Positions 1 through 6,190 of a DNA stretch of 8,740 nucleotides are shown here, one piece after another; within the stretch, counting starts at the first letter, position 1; every line of letters begins with the position of its first letter. The position numbers were made by a program, and so were the translations under genes. Location of the stretch: assembly GCA_020629995.1 (NCBI GenBank), contig JAHDCH010000067.1, positions 1 through 8,740 of the forward strand, written 5' to 3'. The DNA is from Pseudaestuariivita sp. (lineage in GTDB: Bacteria > Pseudomonadota > Alphaproteobacteria > Rhodobacterales > Rhodobacteraceae). The notes beneath the pieces were generated by a model. It did no database searches. It was given only the letters and a program-made list of their open reading frames with translations, and was not told where the DNA came from.

Positions 1-402
1 GATCCGTTCTTTTACGGCTCGTTCATGCACCTGCACGTGCGGCTCGAAGGGATTGTCCCGGTCGAGATCGTGCCGGGGATCACCGGCATGTCAGGCTGCT
101 GGACGGCAACGGGCGTGCCTGTCACCTGGGGTGACGATGTGCTGACCGTCTGCATGGCGACCCTGCCCGAAGATGAGTTGACGCGCCGCATCGCCGAAAC
201 CGACGCGTTGGTGGTCATGAAGATCGGCCGCAACCTGCCCAAACTGCGCCGCGCGCTCGAAGCGGCGGGCAAGCTGGAAGACGCCTGGCTGGTCGAGCGC
301 GGCACGATGCAGGGCCAGAAGGTTCAGATGCTGTGCAAGGTCACCGGCGAAGTGCCCTATTTCGCCATTTGCGTGATCCACGGGCAGGGGCGCAGGCCAT
401 GA
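1..402 (+). CDS. cobI: Precorrin-2 C(20)-methyltransferase, C-terminal part (5' end outside window)
   Basis: CobI uses S-adenosylmethionine to methylate C-20 of precorrin-2, giving precorrin-3A in the cytoplasmic corrin pathway. The reading frame is open from base 1, so 133 codons plus TGA remain, roughly the last 55 percent of a family member of about 240 residues. Visible family features are DPFFYGSFMHL at the very edge (the SAM-loop motif following a missing glycine), VEIVPGITGMSG (visible residues 22-33), the segment GVPVTWGDDVLTV (about 38-50) and a closing VPYFAICVIHG. The ATG at base 25 is an internal Met, not the start. The stop overlaps the cobJ start by four bases (ATGA, 399-402), so translation is probably coupled. 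CobI is preferred over the cobalt-specific homologue CbiL because the downstream genes are of the aerobic pathway. Confidence 0.93.
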   Translation, partial: DPFFYGSFMHLHVRLEGIVPVEIVPGITGMSGCWTATGVPVTWGDDVLTVCMATLPEDELTRRIAETDALVVMKIGRNLPKLRRALEAAGKLEDAWLVERGTMQGQKVQMLCKVTGEVPYFAICVIHGQGRRP

Positions 403-1133
403 GCGGCTGGGTCATCATCGCTGGGCTTGGCCCGGGGGATGACGCGCTTGTGACGCCCGAGGTGACGGCGGCGCTGGCCGAGGCAACCGACATCGTCGGC
501 TATATCCCCTACGTGCGCCGGGTGGCCCCGCGCGACGGGTTGACGCTGCACGAAAGCGACAACCGGGTCGAGATTGACCGCGCAAGCCACGCGCTGACGA
601 TGGCCGCCGAGGGGCGGCGCGTCGTCGTTGTGTCCTCGGGCGATCCCGGCGTCTTTGCCATGGCGGCGGCGGTGTTCGAAGCGATGGAAGACCGCCCGGA
701 CTGGCAAGCGCTGGACGTGCGCGTCCTGCCGGGGATCACCGCGATGCTGGCGGCGGCGGCCCGGATTGGCGCGCCGCTGGGGCATGACTTTGCCGCGATC
801 AACCTCAGCGACAACCTCAAGCCCTGGGACGTGGTGGTGCACCGCCTGCAGCACGCCGCCCGCGGCGGTTTTGCCATGGCGTTCTACAACCCGCGTTCGA
901 AATCCCGTCCGCACCAGTTTGGCGACGCGCTAAAGGTCCTGCGGGCCGAGCTGCCCGGCAATGTGCCGGTCTTTTTCGCCCGGTCGGTGACCAAACCCGA
1001 AGAAGAGATCACCGCCGTTCCGCTGGCCGAGGCCACGCCCGAGATGGCCGACATGCGCACGGTGGTCATCGTCGGCACCGCCGCGACGCGCGCGGTCGGG
1101 CGGCATCACTACACGCCCAGGTCGGTGTCGTGA
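399..1133 (+). CDS. cobJ: Precorrin-3B C(17)-methyltransferase (ring contraction)
   Basis: CobJ methylates C-17 of precorrin-3B and drives the ring contraction that gives precorrin-4. The 244-residue protein is full length for a class III (tetrapyrrole) methylase. It shows the N-terminal GLGPGD loop (9-14), SSGDPGVFA (79-87), LPGITAM (110-116), NLSDNLKPW (135-143) and FYNPRSKSR (162-170); the last two are typical of the CobJ/CbiH family. The ATG at 399 was chosen because the protein then begins directly with the beta strand before GLGPGD and forms an ATGA overlap with cobI; the same frame is open further upstream but that part is cobI DNA. AGGGG at 386-390 may serve as ribosome binding site. 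Its last 25 bases overlap the end of the convergent cobK. There is no fused extra domain. Confidence 0.95.
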   Translation: MSGWVIIAGLGPGDDALVTPEVTAALAEATDIVGYIPYVRRVAPRDGLTLHESDNRVEIDRASHALTMAAEGRRVVVVSSGDPGVFAMAAAVFEAMEDRPDWQALDVRVLPGITAMLAAAARIGAPLGHDFAAINLSDNLKPWDVVVHRLQHAARGGFAMAFYNPRSKSRPHQFGDALKVLRAELPGNVPVFFARSVTKPEEEITAVPLAEATPEMADMRTVVIVGTAATRAVGRHHYTPRSVS

Positions 1134-1849
1134 CCCAGCCAGCGCAGCACATCGGGCACCGAGCGGCAGACCTGCCGCGCCGGAACATCAGGCCGCGCGA
1201 TCACGATGACCCGCAGCCCCAGCGCCGTCGCCGCGTCCAGCTTGCGCCGGGCCGAGGGCGCTCCGCCGTTCTTGGCCACCACATGGGTGATCGCGTGATG
1301 CTCCAGCAGGGCGCGCTCATCCTCGGCGCTGAACGGGCCGCGCCCGGTCAGGACGTGACACTCGGGCAAGGCAGGTGGCGCAGCGGGCGGATCGATCATC
1401 CGCAGCAAATAGAAATTGTCGGGCTTGGGTGCAAAGGCGTCGACGTTCTGTTTTCCGATAGCCAGAAAAACGCGCGCCCCGCGATCCGGCAGGACAACCA
1501 GCGCGCCGGGAATATCGGGCACCGGGGTCCAGCCGGGCTCAAGCGACCAGGGCGCGCGCTCCAAGGCGCAGAGCGCCGTTGCAGTCTCGGCACATGCGGC
1601 GACAGCATTGGCGCTCATCCCGGCGGCAAACGGATGGGTGGCATCGATCACATGCGTGATCTTTTCGGCATGCAAATACGCGATCAGGCCCGGCACACCG
1701 CCAAACCCGCCAGACCGCGTGGGCAACGGCTGGGCGATGGGCGCGGCAGTCACGCCGGCATAGGAAAACACGGCATCACAGCCGCGCTCGGCCAGAGCCT
1801 GCGCCATGCGGGATGCTTCGGTTGTGCCGCCCAGAAGGAGGATGCGCAT
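1109..1849 (-). CDS. cobK: Precorrin-6A reductase, inverted within the cob cluster
   Basis: CobK reduces precorrin-6A to precorrin-6B with NADPH (aerobic pathway; the CbiJ homologue works on cobalt-precorrin-6A). The 246-residue protein has the family's hallmarks: an N-terminal LLGGTTEA nucleotide-binding loop (5-12), RSGGFGG (45-51), DATHPFA (69-75), TGRGPF (168-173), AKNGG (192-196) and IARP (217-220). The start is at 1849, where MRILLLGG begins; the frame stays open for 66 more codons upstream but these lie inside cobL and look like shadow sequence. AGGGA six bases upstream, inside cobL, is a plausible ribosome binding site. It is the only cob gene here on the minus strand. It overlaps cobJ tail to tail by 25 bases and cobL head to head by two bases, so its promoter must lie within cobL coding DNA. 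The stop is TAG. Confidence 0.94.
   Translation of the reverse strand: MRILLLGGTTEASRMAQALAERGCDAVFSYAGVTAAPIAQPLPTRSGGFGGVPGLIAYLHAEKITHVIDATHPFAAGMSANAVAACAETATALCALERAPWSLEPGWTPVPDIPGALVVLPDRGARVFLAIGKQNVDAFAPKPDNFYLLRMIDPPAAPPALPECHVLTGRGPFSAEDERALLEHHAITHVVAKNGGAPSARRKLDAATALGLRVIVIARPDVPARQVCRSVPDVLRWLGHDTDLGV
1835..1841 (+). promoter_or_regulatory. Strong ribosome binding site of cobL, inside cobK
   Basis: AAGGAGG lies six bases before the cobL ATG at 1848 and is the best Shine-Dalgarno match seen at any gene start in the window. It selects 1848 over the in-frame ATG at 1842, which directly abuts the motif. On the other strand these bases are codons of the cobK N-terminus (LLLG). A strong independent site fits cobL being the only + strand gene without an upstream neighbour to couple to. 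Confidence 0.8.
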
Positions 1850-3029
1850 GGCTGATCCCTGGCTCACGATCATCGGTCTGGGCGAAGATGGCCTTGCAGG
1901 GCTGACAGATGCAAGCCGCGCCGCGCTGGATGCCGCAGAACATGTGTTCGGCGGGCCGCGCCATCTGGCTTTGGCAGGCGTTGCGGGCACGCCCTGGCCC
2001 GTTCCCTTTTCGACAGCGCCTTTGCTGGCCTGCCGGGGCGCGCGCACTGTGGCGCTGGTGTCGGGCGATCCGTTCTGGTTTGGCGCAGGCGGGTCGCTGA
2101 TGGCTGACCTGCAACCCGGCGAATGGACGGCGCATCCCGGCCGTTCAGTGTTTCAGCTGATCGCGGCGCACCTTGGCTGGCGGATGGAAGGCACCGCCTG
2201 CCGCGGCTTGCACGCTGCCCCCTTTGCGCAGCTATTGCCGGATCTGGCCCCGGGCGCGCGGGCCATTGTCACCTTGCGCGATGGCGCTGCACCGGCGGCC
2301 TTTGCCGGCTGGCTGACCGACCGGGGCTATGGCGCCAGCCTCTTGCATGTGTGCGAGGCGATGGGCGGGCCAGACCAGCGCCTGCGCAGCACCCGCGCGG
2401 ATGGCTTTGATCTGGGCCAGACCCGCGATCTGGTCGCCATCGCCGCCGATCTGTGCGGCCCGCCCCTGCCGAGACTGCCCGGAAGGGCAGAAGAGGACTT
2501 TGCGCATGACGGGCAAATTTCGAAACGCCACGTGCGCGCGCTGAGCATTCTTGCCCTCGGGCCACAGCCCGGCGCGCATCTGTGGGATCTGGGCGGCGGA
2601 TCGGGCGCGATGTCGGTCGAGTGGTGCCTTGCCGCACAGGGCGCGACCGCCGACACGATCGAAGCGCGCGAAACCCGCAGCGCCAACATCGCGCAAAATG
2701 CGCAGGACTACGGGCTGGGGGCACGCATCACCGTCCATACCCGGACCCTGGAGGGGGCCGACAGCCTGCCCGGCACCCCGCCCGACGCGGTCTTTTTCGG
2801 CGGCGGCGCGACGGCCGCTCTGGTGGCCGCCGTCTGGGACCGGGTCGCGCCGGGCACGCGCCTTGTGCTCAACGCCGTCACGCTGGAAACCGAAGCGCTG
2901 GCAAGCGCTGAGCACGCCGCACGCGGCGGCAGCCTGACCCGGATCGAGATCGCCGAAGCCGCGCCGCTGGGCCGGTTTCGCGGCTGGACCGCCGCCCGAC
3001 CCGTCGTGCAATGGAGCGTCACGCGATGA
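1848..3029 (+). CDS. cobL: Precorrin-6B C(5,15)-methyltransferase (decarboxylating), CbiE-CbiT fusion
   Basis: CobL methylates precorrin-6B at C-5 and C-15 and decarboxylates the C-12 acetate side chain, giving precorrin-8. The 393-residue protein is a fusion of two methyltransferases. Residues about 1-205 are CbiE-like (class III fold), with IIGLGEDG (8-15) and ALVSGDPFWFGAG (69-81). Residues about 215-393 are CbiT-like (class I Rossmann fold), with the linker motif EDFAHDGQISKRHVRA (216-231) and the SAM-binding stretch LWDLGGGSGAMSVEW (245-259). The start at 1848 is set by the AAGGAGG site; the frame continues upstream but only through cobK-complementary DNA. The start codon shares two bases with the cobK start on the other strand. 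The stop overlaps the cobE start (ATGA, 3026-3029). Both halves look intact. Confidence 0.95.
   Translation: MADPWLTIIGLGEDGLAGLTDASRAALDAAEHVFGGPRHLALAGVAGTPWPVPFSTAPLLACRGARTVALVSGDPFWFGAGGSLMADLQPGEWTAHPGRSVFQLIAAHLGWRMEGTACRGLHAAPFAQLLPDLAPGARAIVTLRDGAAPAAFAGWLTDRGYGASLLHVCEAMGGPDQRLRSTRADGFDLGQTRDLVAIAADLCGPPLPRLPGRAEEDFAHDGQISKRHVRALSILALGPQPGAHLWDLGGGSGAMSVEWCLAAQGATADTIEARETRSANIAQNAQDYGLGARITVHTRTLEGADSLPGTPPDAVFFGGGATAALVAAVWDRVAPGTRLVLNAVTLETEALASAEHAARGGSLTRIEIAEAAPLGRFRGWTAARPVVQWSVTR
1856..1860 (-). promoter_or_regulatory. Probable ribosome binding site of cobK, inside cobL
   Basis: Read on the minus strand, AGGGA lies six bases before the cobK ATG at 1849. It supports that start against the long upstream extension of the same frame. 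On the + strand the same bases are codons 3-5 of cobL. The match is short, so this is moderate evidence. Confidence 0.5.
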
Positions 3030-3373
3030 TCGTCGCGGGGCTTGGGTTTCGCGCCAGCGCGACATCTGACGGTTTTGCCGCGATGCTGGCCGGGCACGAG
3101 GTCACGCATCTGGCCGTTCTGGCCGAAAAGGCCGCGCATCCGGGGCTGATCGCCTTTGCCGCGCGGGCCGCTCTCCCGATCGTGGAAATCGCCAGCGTCG
3201 CGGGCACGCCCACACTCAGCTGTTCGCCGCGGATCAAGGCCCGCTTCGGCACCGGATCGCTGTGCGAAGCGCTGGCTGTCAGCGCCGGACGCAACGCACG
3301 GCTTGCCCTGCCGCGCCAAGTATCGCAGGACGGCACCATCACGCTGGCCATCGCCAAGGGAGAGGCTCCATGA
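3026..3373 (+). CDS. cobE: CobE, stand-alone CbiG C-terminal-domain protein
   Basis: This 115-residue protein matches the C-terminal domain of CbiG, which occurs in aerobic cobalamin clusters as the small protein CobE. Seen directly: [12 protein letters not shown] at the start (GLGFR 5-9), [10 protein letters not shown] (32-41), [20 protein letters not shown] (66-85) and a closing ITLAIAKGE. CbiG opens the delta-lactone of cobalt-precorrin-5A in the anaerobic pathway, but the N-terminal CbiG domain is absent here. The exact role of CobE in the aerobic route is, as far as I know, not settled. The start at 3026 is preferred over an in-frame ATG at 3011 because it gives the conserved N-terminus and an ATGA overlap with cobL; GGAG at 3013-3016 could serve it. 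It overlaps cobM by four bases (3370-3373). Confidence 0.87.
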   Translation: MIVAGLGFRASATSDGFAAMLAGHEVTHLAVLAEKAAHPGLIAFAARAALPIVEIASVAGTPTLSCSPRIKARFGTGSLCEALAVSAGRNARLALPRQVSQDGTITLAIAKGEAP

Positions 3374-4155
3374 CAGTGCATTTCATCGGCGCAGGCCCCG
3401 GCGCTGCCGACCTGATCACCCTGCGCGGGCGCGACCTGATCGCCGCCTGCCCGGTCTGCCTTTATGCCGGGTCGCTGGTGCCCGAGGCGCTGTTGTCGCA
3501 TTGCCCCGAAGGCGCGCGCATCATCAACACAGCGCCCCTGTCGCTGGACGAGATCATGGACGAGATCACCGCCGCCCATGCAGCGGGCCATGACGTGGCA
3601 CGGCTGCATTCGGGCGATCTGTCGGTCTGGTCGGCCATGGGTGAACAGCTGCGCCGCCTGCGCGCGGCCGGCATTCCCTTTGACGTGACACCTGGCGTGC
3701 CTGCCTTTTCAGCGGCCTCGGCCTTGCTTGCGCAGGAACTGACCCTGCCCGGCGTCGCGCAATCGGTCGTCCTGACCCGCACCTCGGGGCGCGCCACGCA
3801 AATGCCGCAAGGCGAAACCCTGGCCAATTTCGGCGCCACCGGCGCCACGCTGGCGATCCATCTGTCGATCCATGTCGCGCAAAAGGTCCGGGACGAGCTG
3901 ATCCCCCATTACGGAGCCGACTGCCCCGTTGCCATCGTGTGGCGCGCCTCGTGGCCGGACGAACAGATCCTGCGCGGCACGCTGGCCACGCTGGTCGAGG
4001 ATGCGGCCAAAGGACCCGGGCGCACGGGCCTGATCCTGGTCGGTCCGGCGATTGGCGCGCAAAGCTTTGACGAAAGCCGGCTGTATGCGGGCGATTACGA
4101 CCGGCGCTACCGGCCTGTGGGCACCGATCCGCGCTTTCCGGCGGGCAGCGAATGA
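3370..4155 (+). CDS. cobM: Precorrin-4 C(11)-methyltransferase
   Basis: CobM methylates C-11 of precorrin-4 to precorrin-5 using S-adenosylmethionine. The 261-residue class III methylase shows [14 protein letters not shown] (7-20), LYAGSL (31-36), [10 protein letters not shown] (80-89), [10 protein letters not shown] (107-116), [12 protein letters not shown] (135-146), RASWPDE (192-198) and the C-terminal signature [11 protein letters not shown] (239-249). The last two and RTSGR are characteristic of CobM/CbiF. ATG 3370 gives an ATGA overlap with cobE, and AAGGGAGAGG at 3356-3365 is a fair ribosome binding site. The same frame runs 36 codons further upstream, inside cobE, without resembling the family. 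The stop overlaps cobB by four bases. The standing order cobE-cobM keeps the CbiF-CbiG neighbourhood known from anaerobic clusters. Confidence 0.95.
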   Translation: MTVHFIGAGPGAADLITLRGRDLIAACPVCLYAGSLVPEALLSHCPEGARIINTAPLSLDEIMDEITAAHAAGHDVARLHSGDLSVWSAMGEQLRRLRAAGIPFDVTPGVPAFSAASALLAQELTLPGVAQSVVLTRTSGRATQMPQGETLANFGATGATLAIHLSIHVAQKVRDELIPHYGADCPVAIVWRASWPDEQILRGTLATLVEDAAKGPGRTGLILVGPAIGAQSFDESRLYAGDYDRRYRPVGTDPRFPAGSE

Positions 4156-5456
4156 CACCCGGGCTGGTGATCTCGGCCGCGTCCTCGGGCAGTGGCAAAA
4201 CTACGGTGACGCTGGGCCTGCTGCGCGCGCTGGCAAGGACGGGCGTGGCGGTGCAGCCGTTCAAATGCGGGCCCGACTACATCGACCCGGCCTTTCATGG
4301 CGCAGCGTCCGGCCGGGCCTCGGCCAACCTTGACAGCTGGGCCATGCCCGAAGCGACCTTGCGCGCCCGCATCGGCGCGGCGCAAGGCGACATCGCGCTG
4401 GCCGAAGGCGCGATGGGCCTGTTTGACGGCGTGGCGCTGCCCGGCGCGATGGGAACAGGCACCAGCGCCGATATTGCCGCGCTGACGGGCTGGCCGGTTG
4501 TGCTGGTCGTGGATGTCTCGGGACAGGCCCAGACGGCGGCAATGGTCGCGCGCGGTGTGCAGGGGTTTCGCAAAGGCGTCGAGCTGGCCGGTGTGATCCT
4601 CAACCGTGTCGCGTCGCCGCGCCACGAACGGCTGGTGCGCGACGGGATGGAACAGGCGGGGATCCGCGTCTTTGGCGCCTTGCCCCGCCGGACCGAGATC
4701 GCCATGCCCGAACGCCATCTTGGCCTTGTGCAGGCCGGCGAGCAGGACGGGCTGGATGACATCATCAACGCGCTGGCCGATCTGGTGTCCGAACATCTGG
4801 ACCTTGATGCCCTGCGGTCGGCTGCCCGGGGTGGGCTGAGCGGTGGAGACCTGCCGCGTCTGCGCCCCCCCGGTCAGCGCATCGCATTGGCCAAGGACCG
4901 CGCCTTTTCCTTTGTCTATCCGCATCTGGTGGACGCATGGCGCGCGGCGGGGGCGGACATCCTGCCGTTTTCGCCTTTGAACGACGAGGCGCCCGACGAC
5001 AGCGCCGATTGCGCCTGGTTGCCAGGAGGCTATCCCGAGCTGCATGGCGGCGCGCTGGCGGCTGCCACGCGGTTCCGCGAAGGGCTGCGCGCCTTTGCGG
5101 CCACCCGGCCCGTTCATGGCGAATGTGGAGGCTACATGGCCTTGGGCGAAGGCTTGGTGGACAAGGACGGCGTGCGGCACCAGATGGCGGGTCTTTTGGG
5201 GCTCGAGACCTCATACGCCAAGCGCAAGATGCATCTGGGCTATCGCGCGGCGAGCCTGTCGGCCCCGATGCCCGGCTGGGACGCAGGGGCCGAGTTGCGC
5301 GGGCATGAATTCCACTATTCCACGATCCTGTCGCAGCCCGATGCGCCGCTGGCCCACGTGACCGATGCAACCGGCGCGGCTGTGGCCGAAACAGGCTCGG
5401 TCCGCGGACATGTGTCGGGCACGTTCTTTCACCTGATCGGAGGCGCGGCGACATGA
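4152..5456 (+). CDS. cobB: Hydrogenobyrinic acid a,c-diamide synthase (glutamine-hydrolysing)
   Basis: CobB uses ATP and glutamine to amidate the a and c acetate side chains of hydrogenobyrinic acid, the last step before cobalt insertion by CobNST in the aerobic pathway. The 434-residue protein has an N-terminal dethiobiotin-synthetase-like ATPase domain with P-loop ASSGSGKTT (10-18), [12 protein letters not shown] (38-49) and [11 protein letters not shown] (83-93). This is followed by a class I glutamine amidotransferase domain: PGGYPELH (291-298), [12 protein letters not shown] (323-334) with the likely nucleophile C325, GHEFHYS (384-390) and a C-terminal GTFFHL whose H427 is the probable triad histidine. 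Sequence alone does not separate CobB from CbiA; the surrounding aerobic genes favour CobB. The start overlaps the cobM stop (ATGA, 4152-4155) with no clear Shine-Dalgarno motif, so it probably depends on coupling. Confidence 0.94.
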   Translation: MTPGLVISAASSGSGKTTVTLGLLRALARTGVAVQPFKCGPDYIDPAFHGAASGRASANLDSWAMPEATLRARIGAAQGDIALAEGAMGLFDGVALPGAMGTGTSADIAALTGWPVVLVVDVSGQAQTAAMVARGVQGFRKGVELAGVILNRVASPRHERLVRDGMEQAGIRVFGALPRRTEIAMPERHLGLVQAGEQDGLDDIINALADLVSEHLDLDALRSAARGGLSGGDLPRLRPPGQRIALAKDRAFSFVYPHLVDAWRAAGADILPFSPLNDEAPDDSADCAWLPGGYPELHGGALAAATRFREGLRAFAATRPVHGECGGYMALGEGLVDKDGVRHQMAGLLGLETSYAKRKMHLGYRAASLSAPMPGWDAGAELRGHEFHYSTILSQPDAPLAHVTDATGAAVAETGSVRGHVSGTFFHLIGGAAT

Positions 5457-6190
5457 GCGGGTTTGTCAGCTTTGTCTCTTCGGGGCCGGGTGATCCCGAG
5501 CTGTTGACGCTCAAGGCTGTCGACAGGCTGGGCCGCGCCGACGCCGTTCTGTACGACGATCTGTCGTCCGGCGCGATCCTCGATCATGCGCGCGAGGGTG
5601 CGGATCTGGTGGGCGTCGGCAAACGGGCCGGACGCCCATCACCCCGGCAGGATCACGTCAGCCGTCTGCTGGTTGATTACGCGCGCACCGGCCAGCGGAT
5701 CGTGCGGCTCAAATCCGGCGATTCCGGCGTGTTTGGCCGGCTCGAGGAAGAGATCGTCGCGCTGATCGATGCAGGCATTCCGTTCGAAGTGATCCCGGGC
5801 GTCACTTCGGCCAGCGCCGCCGCGGCCGCGGTCGGCATTCCGCTGACCCGCCGCCTGACCGCGCGGCGTCTGCAATTTGTCACCGGGCACGACGTGGCCG
5901 GCAAGCTGCCCGAAGACCTGAACATGGCTGCCCTGGCCGATCCGCAGGCCACAACCGTAGTCTACATGGGCAAACGGACCTTTCCCGCCTTTGCCAGCGC
6001 ACTGCAACAGGCCGGCCTGCCTTCGGACACCCCCGCCATGCTGGCCGAGGGCGTGTCGACAGATGCCGAGCGCATCACCGCCAGCACGGTTGCGACGCTG
6101 GCCGCCGCGCTGGAAGAGGGCATCAGCACGGCCCCTGCCCTGATCTTCTACGGTGCGCTGATGGCCCCCACGCAAGAGAGCCCGGCGTGA
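5453..6190 (+). CDS. cobA: Uroporphyrinogen-III C-methyltransferase (SUMT)
   Basis: CobA methylates uroporphyrinogen III at C-2 and C-7 to precorrin-2, the branch point towards corrins (and siroheme). The 245-residue protein is a single-domain SUMT without the CysG oxidase/ferrochelatase half. It has SSGPGDPELLTLKA (9-22), ADAVLYDD (29-36), GKRAGRPSPRQ (56-66), VRLKSGDSGVFGRLEEE (84-100), IPGVTSASAAAAAVGIPLT (114-132), QFVTGHDVAGKLP (141-153) and VYMGKRT (170-176). The central loop differs from the usual SUMT form, which reads GGDPFVFGRGGEE; here Ser-Gly-Asp-Ser-Gly replaces Gly-Gly-Asp-Pro-Phe and Leu-Glu replaces Gly-Gly. YDD also stands where YDR is common. The rest of the fold is intact, so this looks like a lineage variant. 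GGAGG at 5439-5443 is the likely ribosome binding site. The gene overlaps cobB (ATGA) and cobF (GTGA). Confidence 0.9.
   Translation: MSGFVSFVSSGPGDPELLTLKAVDRLGRADAVLYDDLSSGAILDHAREGADLVGVGKRAGRPSPRQDHVSRLLVDYARTGQRIVRLKSGDSGVFGRLEEEIVALIDAGIPFEVIPGVTSASAAAAAVGIPLTRRLTARRLQFVTGHDVAGKLPEDLNMAALADPQATTVVYMGKRTFPAFASALQQAGLPSDTPAMLAEGVSTDAERITASTVATLAAALEEGISTAPALIFYGALMAPTQESPA

Noticed and set aside
1850..1950. Sigma-70-like promoter for cobK within the start of cobL
   Set aside because: Only half-matching -35 and -10 hexamers could be picked by eye, so no promoter is called.
1850..2047. Extension of cobK by 66 codons upstream of 1849
   Set aside because: The added residues are Arg/Ser/Pro-rich shadow of cobL and precede a normal family N-terminus (MRILLLGG) that has its own ribosome binding site.
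3011..3028. Alternative cobE start at the in-frame ATG 3011
   Set aside because: It adds five residues before the conserved MIVAGLGFR and loses the ATGA overlap seen at the other junctions. It remains possible but less likely.
2232..3065. A 277-codon minus-strand open frame opposite cobL
   Set aside because: Shadow of the well supported cobL, with low-complexity composition and no family features.
4107..5180. A 357-codon minus-strand open frame opposite cobB
   Set aside because: It is antisense to a clearly conserved gene, is rich in Arg, Gly, Gln and His, shows no recognisable motif and has no ribosome binding site or partner. Such frames are expected in GC-rich DNA.
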